Positions 1-6,234 are shown, counted from the stretch's first letter. The stretch is 8,351 nucleotides of DNA from JAICLK01 sp963742655 (GCA_963742655.1 CAVUMM010000002.1:1-8351); one strand, 5' to 3'. Notes: generated from the sequence alone by a model not told the origin. A program made the numbers and translations.

Positions 1-741
1 TATTTTGAGCTTGGGAAACGGGTAAGGTTTACGCTTAAGCTGTTCTTTGGCGGGTTCAAGATGATTTTTATACAAGTGAGCGTTACCGGCGGCAATGATA
101 AGTTCCCGTGGCTCAGCACCAATCAGATACGCCACCATATACAAAAGTAATGCATACTGCGCGATATTAAATGGCGCACCTAAGAAAACATCCCACGAGC
201 GTTGATAAAGTTGTAACCGCAATTTGCCTTTGGTGAGATCGAATTGGAACATGGTATGACATGGCGGCAAGCGCATGTCACCGTAATCGTTGGGGTTCCA
301 GCGCTTATCACCAAGCTCGCCGGCGTTCCAGGCGCTCACAATTATGCCTTTAGAGTCCGGATTGGTTTTGAGCTGCTCAATAGCCCACGCTAGTTGGTCG
401 AACTCACTCCCATCTGGCCGAAGCCAGTGCCGCCACTGCACGCCATACACCCGGCCTAAATCATTTGAGCCCTCGTGCAAAAAACCATCCCAATAGTAAA
501 TCTTGTGATCATGCAAATATTGCACATCAGAACTGCCAGAGATAAACCATAACAGCTCGTGAAGCAAAATCTTAAATGGCATTTTTTTGGTGGTGAGTAA
601 TGGGAAGCCGTAGCGCAAGTCGAATCGAATTTGCGCGCCGAAAATCGATTTGATGCCATGAATACCGCGGGTCTTTTTACCGCGGCCGTCCTTCATGATT
701 TCGGCCATAAGTTTCAAGTACTGGTACTCAGGATGTGCCAC
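1..741 (-). CDS. thyA: Thymidylate synthase ThyA, C terminus cut off by window edge
   Basis: This enzyme makes dTMP from dUMP using methylenetetrahydrofolate in the cytoplasm. The 247 visible residues cover most of the family; about 40 C-terminal residues lie outside the window. Visible motifs are KSIFGAQIRF near residue 31, the nucleophile Cys161 in LPPCHTMFQF, Arg181 and Asp184 in QRSWDVFLG, Asn192 in FNIAQYALL, and AHLYKNH at 221-227. The start is a GTG at 741 with a GGAGG ribosome binding site at 751-755, nine bases upstream. An in-frame stop lies further upstream and the first ATG would remove conserved N-terminal residues. Oddities are Trp183 in QRSWD, where Cys, Ala or Gly is usual, Asn220 where the family usually has Asp (GDxH), and an insertion of about 12 residues just before the catalytic Cys. 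It follows the sugar kinase gene by 51 bases, in the same direction. Confidence 0.96.
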   Translation of the reverse strand, partial: MAHPEYQYLKLMAEIMKDGRGKKTRGIHGIKSIFGAQIRFDLRYGFPLLTTKKMPFKILLHELLWFISGSSDVQYLHDHKIYYWDGFLHEGSNDLGRVYGVQWRHWLRPDGSEFDQLAWAIEQLKTNPDSKGIIVSAWNAGELGDKRWNPNDYGDMRLPPCHTMFQFDLTKGKLRLQLYQRSWDVFLGAPFNIAQYALLLYMVAYLIGAEPRELIIAAGNAHLYKNHLEPAKEQLKRKPYPFPKLKI

Positions 742-792
742 GTCGTTACGCCTCCGATTGCTTACAGTATGGTAGCAGGGAAGCGACCGGTT

Positions 793-1917
793 TTACAACC
801 CGCCGGTCACCAATTTGGCCGCACCGATGATGTCGCTATGCTCTAATTTTTCAAAGCTGATCGCACCGGCCGGCACTCCAAGCCGCAACAGTTCCTGGTC
901 AACCATCTCCTTATAATTTGGTCCGTGCCAGTATTGCCCGCCCTGCATAATAATGGTCAATTTAGCAGGCTTGTTCCTGAAGTTATAAAACCCGGCGAAT
1001 TGCGTCGCCACCAATGACGCCGAACGCTGCAGTAGTGCTCGCGCAACATCGCCTTCTTTATTCGTGTTTGAAGCCGCCAGTGCCGCAAGCTCTTGGCCCG
1101 TTCGAAGCTGACCCCCCTGTAAAACAAGTTCATCGATCAAGGCATTGTAATGTTTGAACATTTCACCACCGGCGACTTCTTTGTTAAAAAGTTGCTCACC
1201 GACATTGTGTGATTCTTTATCTACGACTCGGCCGGTCGCGGTAGGTGCAAAGCCGGTAAAGTCAGCCGACTGTACGTTAACGATTGTGTGGTCATCTAAA
1301 TAAATTGCGAAGCCATAACCAGTCCCTACGATACCGGCAACCAGCGACTTCCGGTCCATGCCCCTTGATGCAATCGAGGCCAGCAAGCAGACCGCATCAT
1401 TGCCAACGGATGCGATTAAATCTTGGCCACGAATCATTTTAATATGCCTCTCAATAGCTGCACCGACGCGCTCTTTTTGCAGCCCCTCAAAGGCGTGGCC
1501 TTTCGTGTCGCCGCTAATCATATATCCGTCGAGCTGGCCTTTATCGCCAGGCATTGGTATTAACGTAAACGCAAAGTTGAGTCCGATAACTTTTGCATTC
1601 GCGCTGACGTGTTCGTCGATAAATTGCAAAAATTTTTCGATATCGCTAAATTTCGCTAACTCTGGATGCGATTGATGATCAAGAATACTTATTGAACCAT
1701 CAGCGTTATACTGCACATGAGCCGATTCGCCATTTGTTCCGCCTATTACGAACACATCGAATGTTTCTCCTGGATGCACCAGCGGAAGTTCTGGTAGATG
1801 ATTGTGGATAAACGGCAGGCTGGTGTCAAAACCCTGGGACGCTAGCGAGAGTTCCTGGCAAAACGAATCCCGAATCGCGGCATAATCTGGAATTTCTATC
1901 TGCGAGATTAACGGCAT
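793..1917 (-). CDS. Hexokinase-family sugar kinase (ASKHA fold)
   Basis: This is probably an ATP-dependent hexose kinase acting in the cytoplasm. Its 374 residues show the eukaryotic-type hexokinase motifs in order: GGTN at 59-62 (phosphate 1), NFAFTLIPM at 114-122 and GDTKG at 136-140 (sugar binding, compare FSFP and WTKGF), GNDAV at 172-176 with the likely catalytic base Asp174, GIVGTGYG at 195-202 (phosphate 2), FNKEVAGGEM at 244-253 (compare the EKMISG region), QGGQYWH at 325-331, and SDIIGAAKLV near the end. The sugar substrate cannot be read from sequence. The start ATG has no Shine-Dalgarno sequence, but a TATAAT box ends six bases upstream, which suggests a leaderless transcript in addition to read-through from the upstream deaminase gene, whose stop is only 14 bases away. 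Shorter than classical hexokinases of about 450 residues per half. Confidence 0.75.
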   Translation of the reverse strand: MPLISQIEIPDYAAIRDSFCQELSLASQGFDTSLPFIHNHLPELPLVHPGETFDVFVIGGTNGESAHVQYNADGSISILDHQSHPELAKFSDIEKFLQFIDEHVSANAKVIGLNFAFTLIPMPGDKGQLDGYMISGDTKGHAFEGLQKERVGAAIERHIKMIRGQDLIASVGNDAVCLLASIASRGMDRKSLVAGIVGTGYGFAIYLDDHTIVNVQSADFTGFAPTATGRVVDKESHNVGEQLFNKEVAGGEMFKHYNALIDELVLQGGQLRTGQELAALAASNTNKEGDVARALLQRSASLVATQFAGFYNFRNKPAKLTIIMQGGQYWHGPNYKEMVDQELLRLGVPAGAISFEKLEHSDIIGAAKLVTGGL

Positions 1918-1923
1918 GGCGAT

Positions 1924-1954
1924 ATTATAACTTATGCCCGCGGTAGAGGTACAA
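1924..1954 (-). promoter_or_regulatory. Candidate promoter of the sugar kinase gene, leaderless arrangement
   Basis: Reading the minus strand, a perfect TATAAT (1924-1929) lies six bases before the ATG at 1917. A weak TTGTAC (1949-1954) sits 19 bases upstream of it. Transcription would begin at or next to the A of the ATG. The box overlaps the end of the deaminase gene. Confidence 0.35.
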
Positions 1955-2687
1955 CCCTACGAACTTTTTTCCCTGCAGCTTCGAGCATCCTGATCGCGTA
2001 ACCATCCGAATGGTCTTCGATATAAACAAACTCCATGATGTCGGTTTGTGCCAGCATCCGTGCACAATGCGGGCAGGGAAGCAAATTAATGAACAGGGTC
2101 GTGCCGACTATATCTAGCTTGCGTTTCTGCATTTCGATTATCATCATAACTTCAGCATGGACCGTATCATAGTAATTTAAATCATTTACTGGCGAGTAAT
2201 GCGATTCTCGCTCGGCACCGTAGTGCATCGCATATGTCTGGAATGGAACAACTTCGTTGCATGAATGAGCCAGGCAATTATACTTGCTGCCTGGACCGGC
2301 TTTTTTGCCCAAGACTGTACCGGTCTGGAAGCTGTTTTCGAACGTCAGCTTGGCAGAACGTTTGGCGAGGTCGAGCATCTCAACATCAGAAAATTCGCCT
2401 ATAGGATCCGCAGGCCACAACTCAGCTCGCACGTCCTTCGAAATTGTCGCATCGTAAGAACGAGCTTCAGCTTCATCGACGAATGGCGATATATGCGCAA
2501 ATGGAATCCGATTATTGACTAAAGCATAATACTCTTCACGATTATGGAATGCGTATTGCCACGACCCGTTGACGAGCAAAACTTTTTTAAAACCGCCTTT
2601 TTCTAAGATATACCTAACTTCGCGCTGGAAATAATGCAATGCGTAGATTTTATGCGGTGAGCTGGAAGCATTTACTTTGTCTATAAT
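1932..2687 (-). CDS. dCMP deaminase-like protein, C-terminal part (frame-broken from 2650-2943)
   Basis: This is the catalytic part of a zinc-dependent cytidine/deoxycytidylate deaminase. The core shows VHAEV (zinc His and proton-shuttle Glu, about 75 residues before the end) and PCPHC with two zinc cysteines. The deaminase domain begins near LAKRSAKLTF. Beside thyA, a dCMP deaminase would supply dUMP, but the substrate is inferred from context. The apparent start at 2639 is a TTG inside a continuing reading frame: upstream codons, open to 2705, encode IIDKVNASSSPHKIYA and join smoothly to HYFQREVRYIL. This segment is therefore the continuation of the protein starting at 2943, in a +1 shifted frame. 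Removing one A from the AAAA at 2687-2690 fuses them into one 336-residue protein. As read, translation would stop early. Confidence 0.85.
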   Translation of the reverse strand: MIDKVNASSSPHKIYALHYFQREVRYILEKGGFKKVLLVNGSWQYAFHNREEYYALVNNRIPFAHISPFVDEAEARSYDATISKDVRAELWPADPIGEFSDVEMLDLAKRSAKLTFENSFQTGTVLGKKAGPGSKYNCLAHSCNEVVPFQTYAMHYGAERESHYSPVNDLNYYDTVHAEVMMIIEMQKRKLDIVGTTLFINLLPCPHCARMLAQTDIMEFVYIEDHSDGYAIRMLEAAGKKVRRVVPLPRA

Positions 2688-2943
2688 TTTCTGGAGCTGC
2701 CGGATTCATCTGTAATGTCCGGAATTGAGGCTGGCAGTCAAATCCATCGATAAACTTTTCTTTGGCGAGACCTAGCACGATGTTACCTTTCGGCAAGTAT
2801 TCCTTCACGAGCTGCGCGAATCGTTCGGCGGAAATCTCACGTGGCGCTGCAATAAAAATTGCCGCCAAATCCCTCAGCGGTTTCTTGCTGGCGAAGGCAA
2901 GGTTTGACCAGTCGAATTCATAGTCCTTATTCTTCGTCGGCAT
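2650..2943 (-). CDS. N-terminal domain of the deaminase-like protein, frame-broken
   Basis: Starting at ATG 2943 the protein reads MPTKNKDYEFDW, followed by a globular segment with FIAAPREISAERFAQLV and YLPKGNIVLGLAKEKF, which looks like an alternating strand/helix domain. I do not recognise a named family. After about residue 85 the frame becomes unconvincing and stops at 2650, while the next frame continues the protein into the deaminase core. The most economical repair is loss of one A in the run at 2687-2690, joining ...AAPE to IIDKVNAS... The start overlaps the end of the HIT gene by 17 bases, so translational coupling is likely. An in-frame TTG at 2955 is an alternative start but offers no better ribosome binding site. 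The break could be a sequencing indel or a real mutation. Confidence 0.7.
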   Translation of the reverse strand: MPTKNKDYEFDWSNLAFASKKPLRDLAAIFIAAPREISAERFAQLVKEYLPKGNIVLGLAKEKFIDGFDCQPQFRTLQMNPAAPENYRQSKCFQLTA

Positions 2944-3457
2944 ATTTTTTTTCAAACCGTTTGCTTAATTTTTCGATCTGATCGTGAGCGGCTTTGAACT
3001 TATTGGCGTTTTCCAGCGGAGTGTATTTCAGCTTTCGCGGATTCCAGGTGTTGAGATCGGGCGAGTCAAAGGGAACACATTGGAAATGCAGGTGTTCCAC
3101 GGTGCTTTGGGCCAGATTGCCGTCCTTTTGGATAATCTGCATGCCTTTGATACCGTACACGTCGCGAATAAGCTTCTTGGCCATATACATCATTTTGCGC
3201 ATCGTTTCCCACTCGGTCGGTGTCAACTCTTTGACTGAGCGAATGTGCCGGCGCGGAATAATCATTAGGCAGCCGTCGATGTAGGCGTACAGATGCACCG
3301 TCATGACTACGCCGTTTTCTTCGTAAAAAATGTATTTGTCACGCAGATCACAGAACACGCATTTGCCTACGTTCGGCCAAATATCGCCGTAGTAGCCGCC
3401 GGTGCGGGCATCACGATAATACGCTTGTTTCTTTTTCTCTTCGGGCGTCAACTTCAT
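2927..3457 (-). CDS. HIT-superfamily protein with HxHxQ motif
   Basis: A 176-residue member of the histidine-triad superfamily. Visible are CVFC at 33-36 (the usual HIT zinc-type pair), the strand IIPRRHIRSVKELT at 66-79, a helix after it, and the active-site segment VEHLHFQCVPF at 120-130. The motif is H122-x-H124-x-Q126 rather than the triple-His HxHxHxx. In this superfamily HxHxQ is typical of the nucleotidyltransferase/phosphorylase branch (galactose-1-phosphate uridylyltransferase, Ap4A phosphorylase), where the middle His forms the nucleotidyl intermediate. This suggests transfer of NMP rather than simple hydrolysis, but the substrate is unknown. Its ATG shares one base with the TAA of the upstream nucleotidyltransferase (TAATG), so the two are almost certainly co-translated. 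The last 17 bases overlap the next gene. The C-terminal tail is highly charged. Confidence 0.88.
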   Translation of the reverse strand: MKLTPEEKKKQAYYRDARTGGYYGDIWPNVGKCVFCDLRDKYIFYEENGVVMTVHLYAYIDGCLMIIPRRHIRSVKELTPTEWETMRKMMYMAKKLIRDVYGIKGMQIIQKDGNLAQSTVEHLHFQCVPFDSPDLNTWNPRKLKYTPLENANKFKAAHDQIEKLSKRFEKKYADEE

Positions 3458-4014
3458 TACCGTTCTTTCAACGGATCTTTGCGCAGATCCATAAAGTCTT
3501 TGAAAATCGTGCCAAGCTCGCCGCCGATGGCGCGCTGCACAATTTTGGTGGTTGACAATGCCGTGGACTGGCGGTCAACCACAACGACCTCGCCGCCATA
3601 CTTATCAACGGTTTTGTATTCTTTGGAATTCTTATAATCGCTGGCCCATTCTTCTTTGACCGTGATAAATACGTCGGGTTTCAACAATCCTAGTGACGGC
3701 TGGCAGCTAGGCTCCGGCAAAATAGTTACGAAATCCACGGCGCGCAAGTACGTCAGCATTTCAGCCCGGATTTTTTCGTCCAGGATCGGTTTGTTCGGGC
3801 CCTTGACCCGGCGAATGGCGTCGTTACTACTAACCCCTACGACCAGAATATTACCGCGAGCCTTAGCTTCTTCCAGATAACGACATTGTCCGACGTGCAG
3901 CAAATCCCACGAGCCGGCGGTGAACACTATCTTCTTACCTTTATCATTCAATTTTTCGTGCAGTGCCATCAAGTCACTCATGGGCACGAGCCGTTTTTTC
4001 CACTCCGAAGCCAT
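3457..4014 (-). CDS. HldE/RfaE C-domain-like nucleotidyltransferase with HVGQ motif
   Basis: A 185-residue adenylyl/cytidylyltransferase of the HIGH-motif superfamily. FTAGSWDLLHVGQCRYLEEA (31-50) is the nucleotide-binding loop, KGPNKPILDEKIRAEML (71-87) the conserved central helix region, LLKPDVFIT at 110-118 a core strand, and LSTTKIV (153-159) the second nucleotide-binding motif. In this family the loop usually ends HxGH; here the second His is Gln43. The reading frame extends upstream to 4095, but the ATG at 4014 is preferred because GGAGG (4025-4029) and GGGGAG lie 6-10 bases before it. By family, the product would attach a nucleotide to a phosphorylated small molecule such as a sugar phosphate or alcohol phosphate. 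Which one cannot be told. It is first in the minus-strand run and is coupled to the HIT gene. Confidence 0.87.
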   Translation of the reverse strand: MASEWKKRLVPMSDLMALHEKLNDKGKKIVFTAGSWDLLHVGQCRYLEEAKARGNILVVGVSSNDAIRRVKGPNKPILDEKIRAEMLTYLRAVDFVTILPEPSCQPSLGLLKPDVFITVKEEWASDYKNSKEYKTVDKYGGEVVVVDRQSTALSTTKIVQRAIGGELGTIFKDFMDLRKDPLKER

Positions 4015-4049
4015 CCGAATCTCCCCTCCACCTATTATTCGCTTACCAT

Positions 4050-4079
4050 ATTTTATCAGTTTTCCCCTGGAAGTGCCAT
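4050..4079 (-). promoter_or_regulatory. Candidate promoter for the minus-strand gene run
   Basis: On the minus strand ATGGCA (4074-4079) and TAAAAT (4050-4055) are separated by 18 bases, each matching the sigma-70 boxes at four or five of six positions. The predicted start would leave a leader of about 30 bases that carries the GGAGG ribosome binding site of the 4014 gene. It falls in the 103-base gap after the 4118 gene. Confidence 0.35.
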
Positions 4080-4117
4080 GCCATTGTAACGGCAAAAACC
4101 CAAATAAATTGCCACGC

Positions 4118-4822
4118 TTACCGCTTCAGAATTATGGCGTAAAGGTCGGCCCAGTCAACATGGGTATATGGAGGTTTTGGTGGAGACACTATCACTTCTG
4201 CAACATCGGAACGCTGTCGAATACTTGCACACAGACCGGCGAGAACGCGTGGGCTTGCGACAAGATTTCTTGGAACCTGCGTAAACGTCAGTCCGCCTGA
4301 TCTTGTCATATCCAGCATAAGATGGCTCGCGCCGCGGTAGGTCCGAAAGGGCAGCGTTTGCAAGCCACCTATAGGTCGGTGCATGACTATCGCGAAACCT
4401 CGCGGCGCATGACGTTTTTTCCAATCGACAACCCCGGCCAAAGTGGCAGGATCGGTCAGCTTGCCGTCAATATGCGCCAAGCGCCTGTCATTTATCACCG
4501 CATCAGGCCGGCGATCTTCATAATTTGTGGCGAGCGCTAACCGCAACACGCCGCTGTCCAACAAATCGCGCAATGCCCGCGCATCTGAACCGGCGGCAAT
4601 ATCAAGTCCGACATTGTCACTTTCTCCGCCAATTTGGGCGTCAATAATAAATTTTAGACCGCCCGGATGTCCCCAAAAATTTGCCCGCGAGGAATAATCA
4701 TCAATCGTAGAATTATTGACGCTCCACAATCCGTCACCTTGCTCCTCCAATCGATGCCTCAATTTGTCGGCCGGTGTGGCTCCATCGAGGAATTCAAGTA
4801 CTTGATAATCTACTTCACTCAT
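4118..4822 (-). CDS. Uncharacterised protein, class I methyltransferase-like pattern
   Basis: A 234-residue protein from the ATG at 4822 (MSEVDYQVLEFLDG). It is not firmly recognised. The segment VGLDIAAGSDARALRDLL (about 71-88) resembles the glycine-rich motif I of SAM-dependent methyltransferases. ALATNYED follows where the acidic residue ending strand 2 would fall, then HIDGKLTDPATL, and a later FAIVMHRP strand and LMLDMTRSGGLTFTQVPR, which has the shape of the strand-4/loop/strand-5 region. A methyltransferase fold is therefore plausible, but the target is unknown and a degenerate, non-catalytic member is possible. The frame runs on to 5083, but those codons lie inside the insertion element and do not look like protein, so 4822 is chosen. 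No clear ribosome binding site precedes it. It reads in the same direction as the 4014 gene with its own promoter candidate. Confidence 0.72.
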   Translation of the reverse strand: MSEVDYQVLEFLDGATPADKLRHRLEEQGDGLWSVNNSTIDDYSSRANFWGHPGGLKFIIDAQIGGESDNVGLDIAAGSDARALRDLLDSGVLRLALATNYEDRRPDAVINDRRLAHIDGKLTDPATLAGVVDWKKRHAPRGFAIVMHRPIGGLQTLPFRTYRGASHLMLDMTRSGGLTFTQVPRNLVASPRVLAGLCASIRQRSDVAEVIVSPPKPPYTHVDWADLYAIILKR

Positions 4823-4855
4823 AAACAATCGTAATTTGTAATGTAACAGCTTAAT

Positions 4856-4884
4856 TTTATACGATAATATTCCCATACTGCAAA
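4856..4884 (-). promoter_or_regulatory. Candidate promoter of the 4118-4822 gene
   Basis: Minus strand TTTGCA (4879-4884) and TATAAA (4856-4861) with a 17-base spacer. The -35 box ends only three bases from the direct repeat of the neighbouring insertion element, so the insertion spared this promoter but replaced everything upstream of it. Confidence 0.35.
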
Positions 4885-4887
4885 TAA

Positions 4888-4903
4888 GTCTACGTCTGCC
4901 GAG
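4888..4903. repeat. Left 16-bp direct repeat (target-site duplication) of the IS481-like element
   Basis: GTCTACGTCTGCCGAG here is identical to 5951-5966. The match ends exactly where the terminal inverted repeats begin on both sides, which identifies it as the duplicated target. Confidence 0.85.
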
Positions 4904-4931
4904 TATCCGGCTCCCATACATCTTGGACACT
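4904..4931 (+). repeat. Left terminal inverted repeat of the IS481-like element
   Basis: It pairs with the reverse complement of 5923-5950 at 21 of 28 positions. Shared blocks are GGCTCC, ACAT and GGACACT. Confidence 0.75.
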
Positions 4932-4956
4932 TTCACTAAACTAGAAAGGAGTGAAA

Positions 4957-5940
4957 GTGAGAACACGACATATGACTGGAAAACAGCTCCAGGTATACGG
5001 AGCCCGTATCCGTTTAGCCTGGTTTCGAGCTGCCGAGGAACTCGGCAGCGTGTCTGCAGCCTGTAAGCATTACGGTATTGCAAGAAGTGAATACTACTAC
5101 TGGCACAAACGGTGGCTGGAGGACGGCAAAAAGCTCACCAGCCTCTACGATCGGCCTCGGACGCCCCACAGTCACGCGCAGGACATGGACGAGACAACGA
5201 CAAGCCTCATCCTGCAACTCCGGCTTGGTTTAGGCTACGGCGAGGCCAAGCTAGCGGTTGTCCTTGCACGAGACTACAGCGTAACAGTGTCCCGCCATGG
5301 TGTCGGTAATGTCCTGCGCAGAGCTGGTGTCACCGAGCCCAAGCCGCGCAAGCGGCGTGTCCAACGCCGCCTGAGCGACTACGCATATGCACCCGGCGAA
5401 AAAGGTCAGCTGGACGTCAAACATTGGAAGCGTGCCGCCTACCAGTACGACATTGTCGACTGTGCCACTCGGATTAAGTACAAGCGGCTATACCCGGGCG
5501 TTAACCCCGCCTACACGGTAGACTTCCTGGAGCATGCCGTCCGCTTTTTCGCTCCGGCGTTCTCGTTTCGGAGCATCCAGACTGACAATGGTATGGAGTT
5601 TGTCTACGACCAACTGTCGCGGGCCAAAACAACGACCGTCTCGCCGGTGACGCGCTGGCTCGAAGCGCATGGCATCCAGCATGGTCGGATACCATCCCGC
5701 AGTCCCCATCTCAATGGACGGATTGAGCGCTCCCACGGCGTCGACAAAGACCGGTACAAGAGATTGACTACCAACTCGCACCAGAAAGCCGAGCTGCAAA
5801 CCTTCCTTGTTGAGGATTGTCTGGATTACAACTTTTACCGGCCGCACAGCATGCTCCGCATGCTGACGCCCGTGGCATACCTGCAAGGTATTCCTGGCTA
5901 CGAGAATGCTACACTTGACACTAGTGTCCTATATGTTTAG
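4957..5940 (+). CDS. IS481-family DDE transposase
   Basis: The enzyme cuts and joins the ends of its element. Of 327 residues, the N terminus carries a helix-turn-helix region with SVSAACKHYGIARSEYYYW (about 31-49), then a linker with DRPRTPHSH and GYGEAKLAVVL, and an integrase-core (rve) domain from about residue 140. Likely catalytic acids are Asp153 in GQLDVK, Asp210 in QTDNGMEF and Glu257 in NGRIERSHG. The YNFYRPHSML segment near the C terminus is typical of the family. The GTG at 4957 is chosen because AAAGGAG (4945-4951) ends five bases before it. A GTG at 4951 overlaps that site, and the ATG at 4972 is too far from it. The frame is uninterrupted, so the element may be active. Base composition is visibly more GC-rich than the genes at 1-4014. 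Confidence 0.95.
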   Translation: MRTRHMTGKQLQVYGARIRLAWFRAAEELGSVSAACKHYGIARSEYYYWHKRWLEDGKKLTSLYDRPRTPHSHAQDMDETTTSLILQLRLGLGYGEAKLAVVLARDYSVTVSRHGVGNVLRRAGVTEPKPRKRRVQRRLSDYAYAPGEKGQLDVKHWKRAAYQYDIVDCATRIKYKRLYPGVNPAYTVDFLEHAVRFFAPAFSFRSIQTDNGMEFVYDQLSRAKTTTVSPVTRWLEAHGIQHGRIPSRSPHLNGRIERSHGVDKDRYKRLTTNSHQKAELQTFLVEDCLDYNFYRPHSMLRMLTPVAYLQGIPGYENATLDTSVLYV

Positions 5941-5950
5941 GAGCCCGACC
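5923..5950 (-). repeat. Right terminal inverted repeat of the IS481-like element
   Basis: The reverse complement matches the left end 4904-4931 at 21 of 28 positions. It contains the transposase stop codon TAG (5938-5940). Confidence 0.75.
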
Positions 5951-5966
5951 GTCTACGTCTGCCGAG
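5951..5966. repeat. Right 16-bp direct repeat (target-site duplication) of the IS481-like element
   Basis: A perfect copy of 4888-4903, directly after the right inverted repeat. Removing the element plus one copy restores a continuous intergenic region between the 4118-4822 gene and the 6274 gene, which are divergent. Confidence 0.85.
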
Positions 5967-5977
5967 CACCATCACGG

Positions 5978-6088
5978 AGCTATCCGGTGCCGTAAACTGC
6001 GGACAATAGCTTTAAGAGATGATTGCCGATTTAAATTTCAAGCCTGTTTAACAGGCTGAAGACCTGGTGGCTTTTTGTGTTTACGGCA
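5978..6088 (+). other. Candidate structured RNA or DNA element, function unknown
   Basis: AGCTATCCG (5978-5986) can pair with CGG (6000-6002) and ATAGCT (6006-6011), leaving a three-base bulge and a 13-base loop. That loop contains TGCCGTAAAC (5988-5997), which is perfectly complementary to GTTTACGGCA (6079-6088), so a pseudoknot-like contact or a long-range stem is possible. Between them AGCCTGT (6041-6047) and ACAGGCT (6051-6057) form a tight hairpin. GCACC (5966-5970) can also pair with GGTGC (5986-5990), which would exclude the first stem. I cannot assign it to a known RNA family. The strand is a guess based on the downstream gene. The short stems could be chance; the 10-base complementarity is the strongest element. 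Confidence 0.3.
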
Positions 6089-6234
6089 AGATTCAGACTT
6101 ATGACGGAGTAAAAATTCAAAACGAATGCCAACATTATGCCGGGCAACCAAGAACGATTAAATTATTTGCATAAGAATGCCGTAATACGTGCTACTGATT
6201 ACGCCACGACACGCTACAATAATCACTGAAACCA

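Larger units (their letters stand above)
4904..5950 (+). mobile_element. IS481-like insertion sequence, 1047 bp, apparently complete
   Basis: The element is bounded by imperfect terminal inverted repeats, carries one intact transposase, and is flanked by a perfect 16-bp direct repeat. Over the first 28 bases the left end and the reverse complement of the right end agree at 21 positions, including GGCTCC near the tip and GGACACT at 21-28. The transposase stop lies inside the right repeat. A 12-base perfect palindrome, GACACTAGTGTC, sits at 5917-5928 at the inner edge of the right repeat. The intact gene and unmutated duplication suggest a recent insertion. Confidence 0.88.

Noticed and set aside
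456..659. Minus-strand 67-codon frame inside thyA
   Set aside because: It is a different frame of the well-supported thymidylate synthase and has no independent support.
4015..4095. Longer N terminus for the nucleotidyltransferase
   Set aside because: The strong GGAGG site and family alignment both favour the ATG at 4014; the extra residues overlap the promoter candidate.
4823..5083. Upstream extension of the 4118-4822 gene into the insertion element
   Set aside because: These codons lie largely in the IS481 end and its transposase start, and give a basic, unstructured peptide. The ATG at 4822 gives a normal N terminus.
5488..5886. Minus-strand 132-codon frame opposite the IS481 transposase
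   Set aside because: It is antisense to an intact transposase; the open frame is explained by the GC-rich codon pattern on the other strand.
6041..6077. Intrinsic terminator formed by the AGCCTGT/ACAGGCT hairpin and the T-run at 6072-6076
   Set aside because: The T-run is 14 bases past the stem, and no gene clearly ends just upstream apart from the transposase.
6137..6229. A 30-codon frame, starting MPGNQERLNYLHKN, before the 6274 gene
   Set aside because: There is no ribosome binding site or promoter at a suitable distance, and it is too short to judge by composition.
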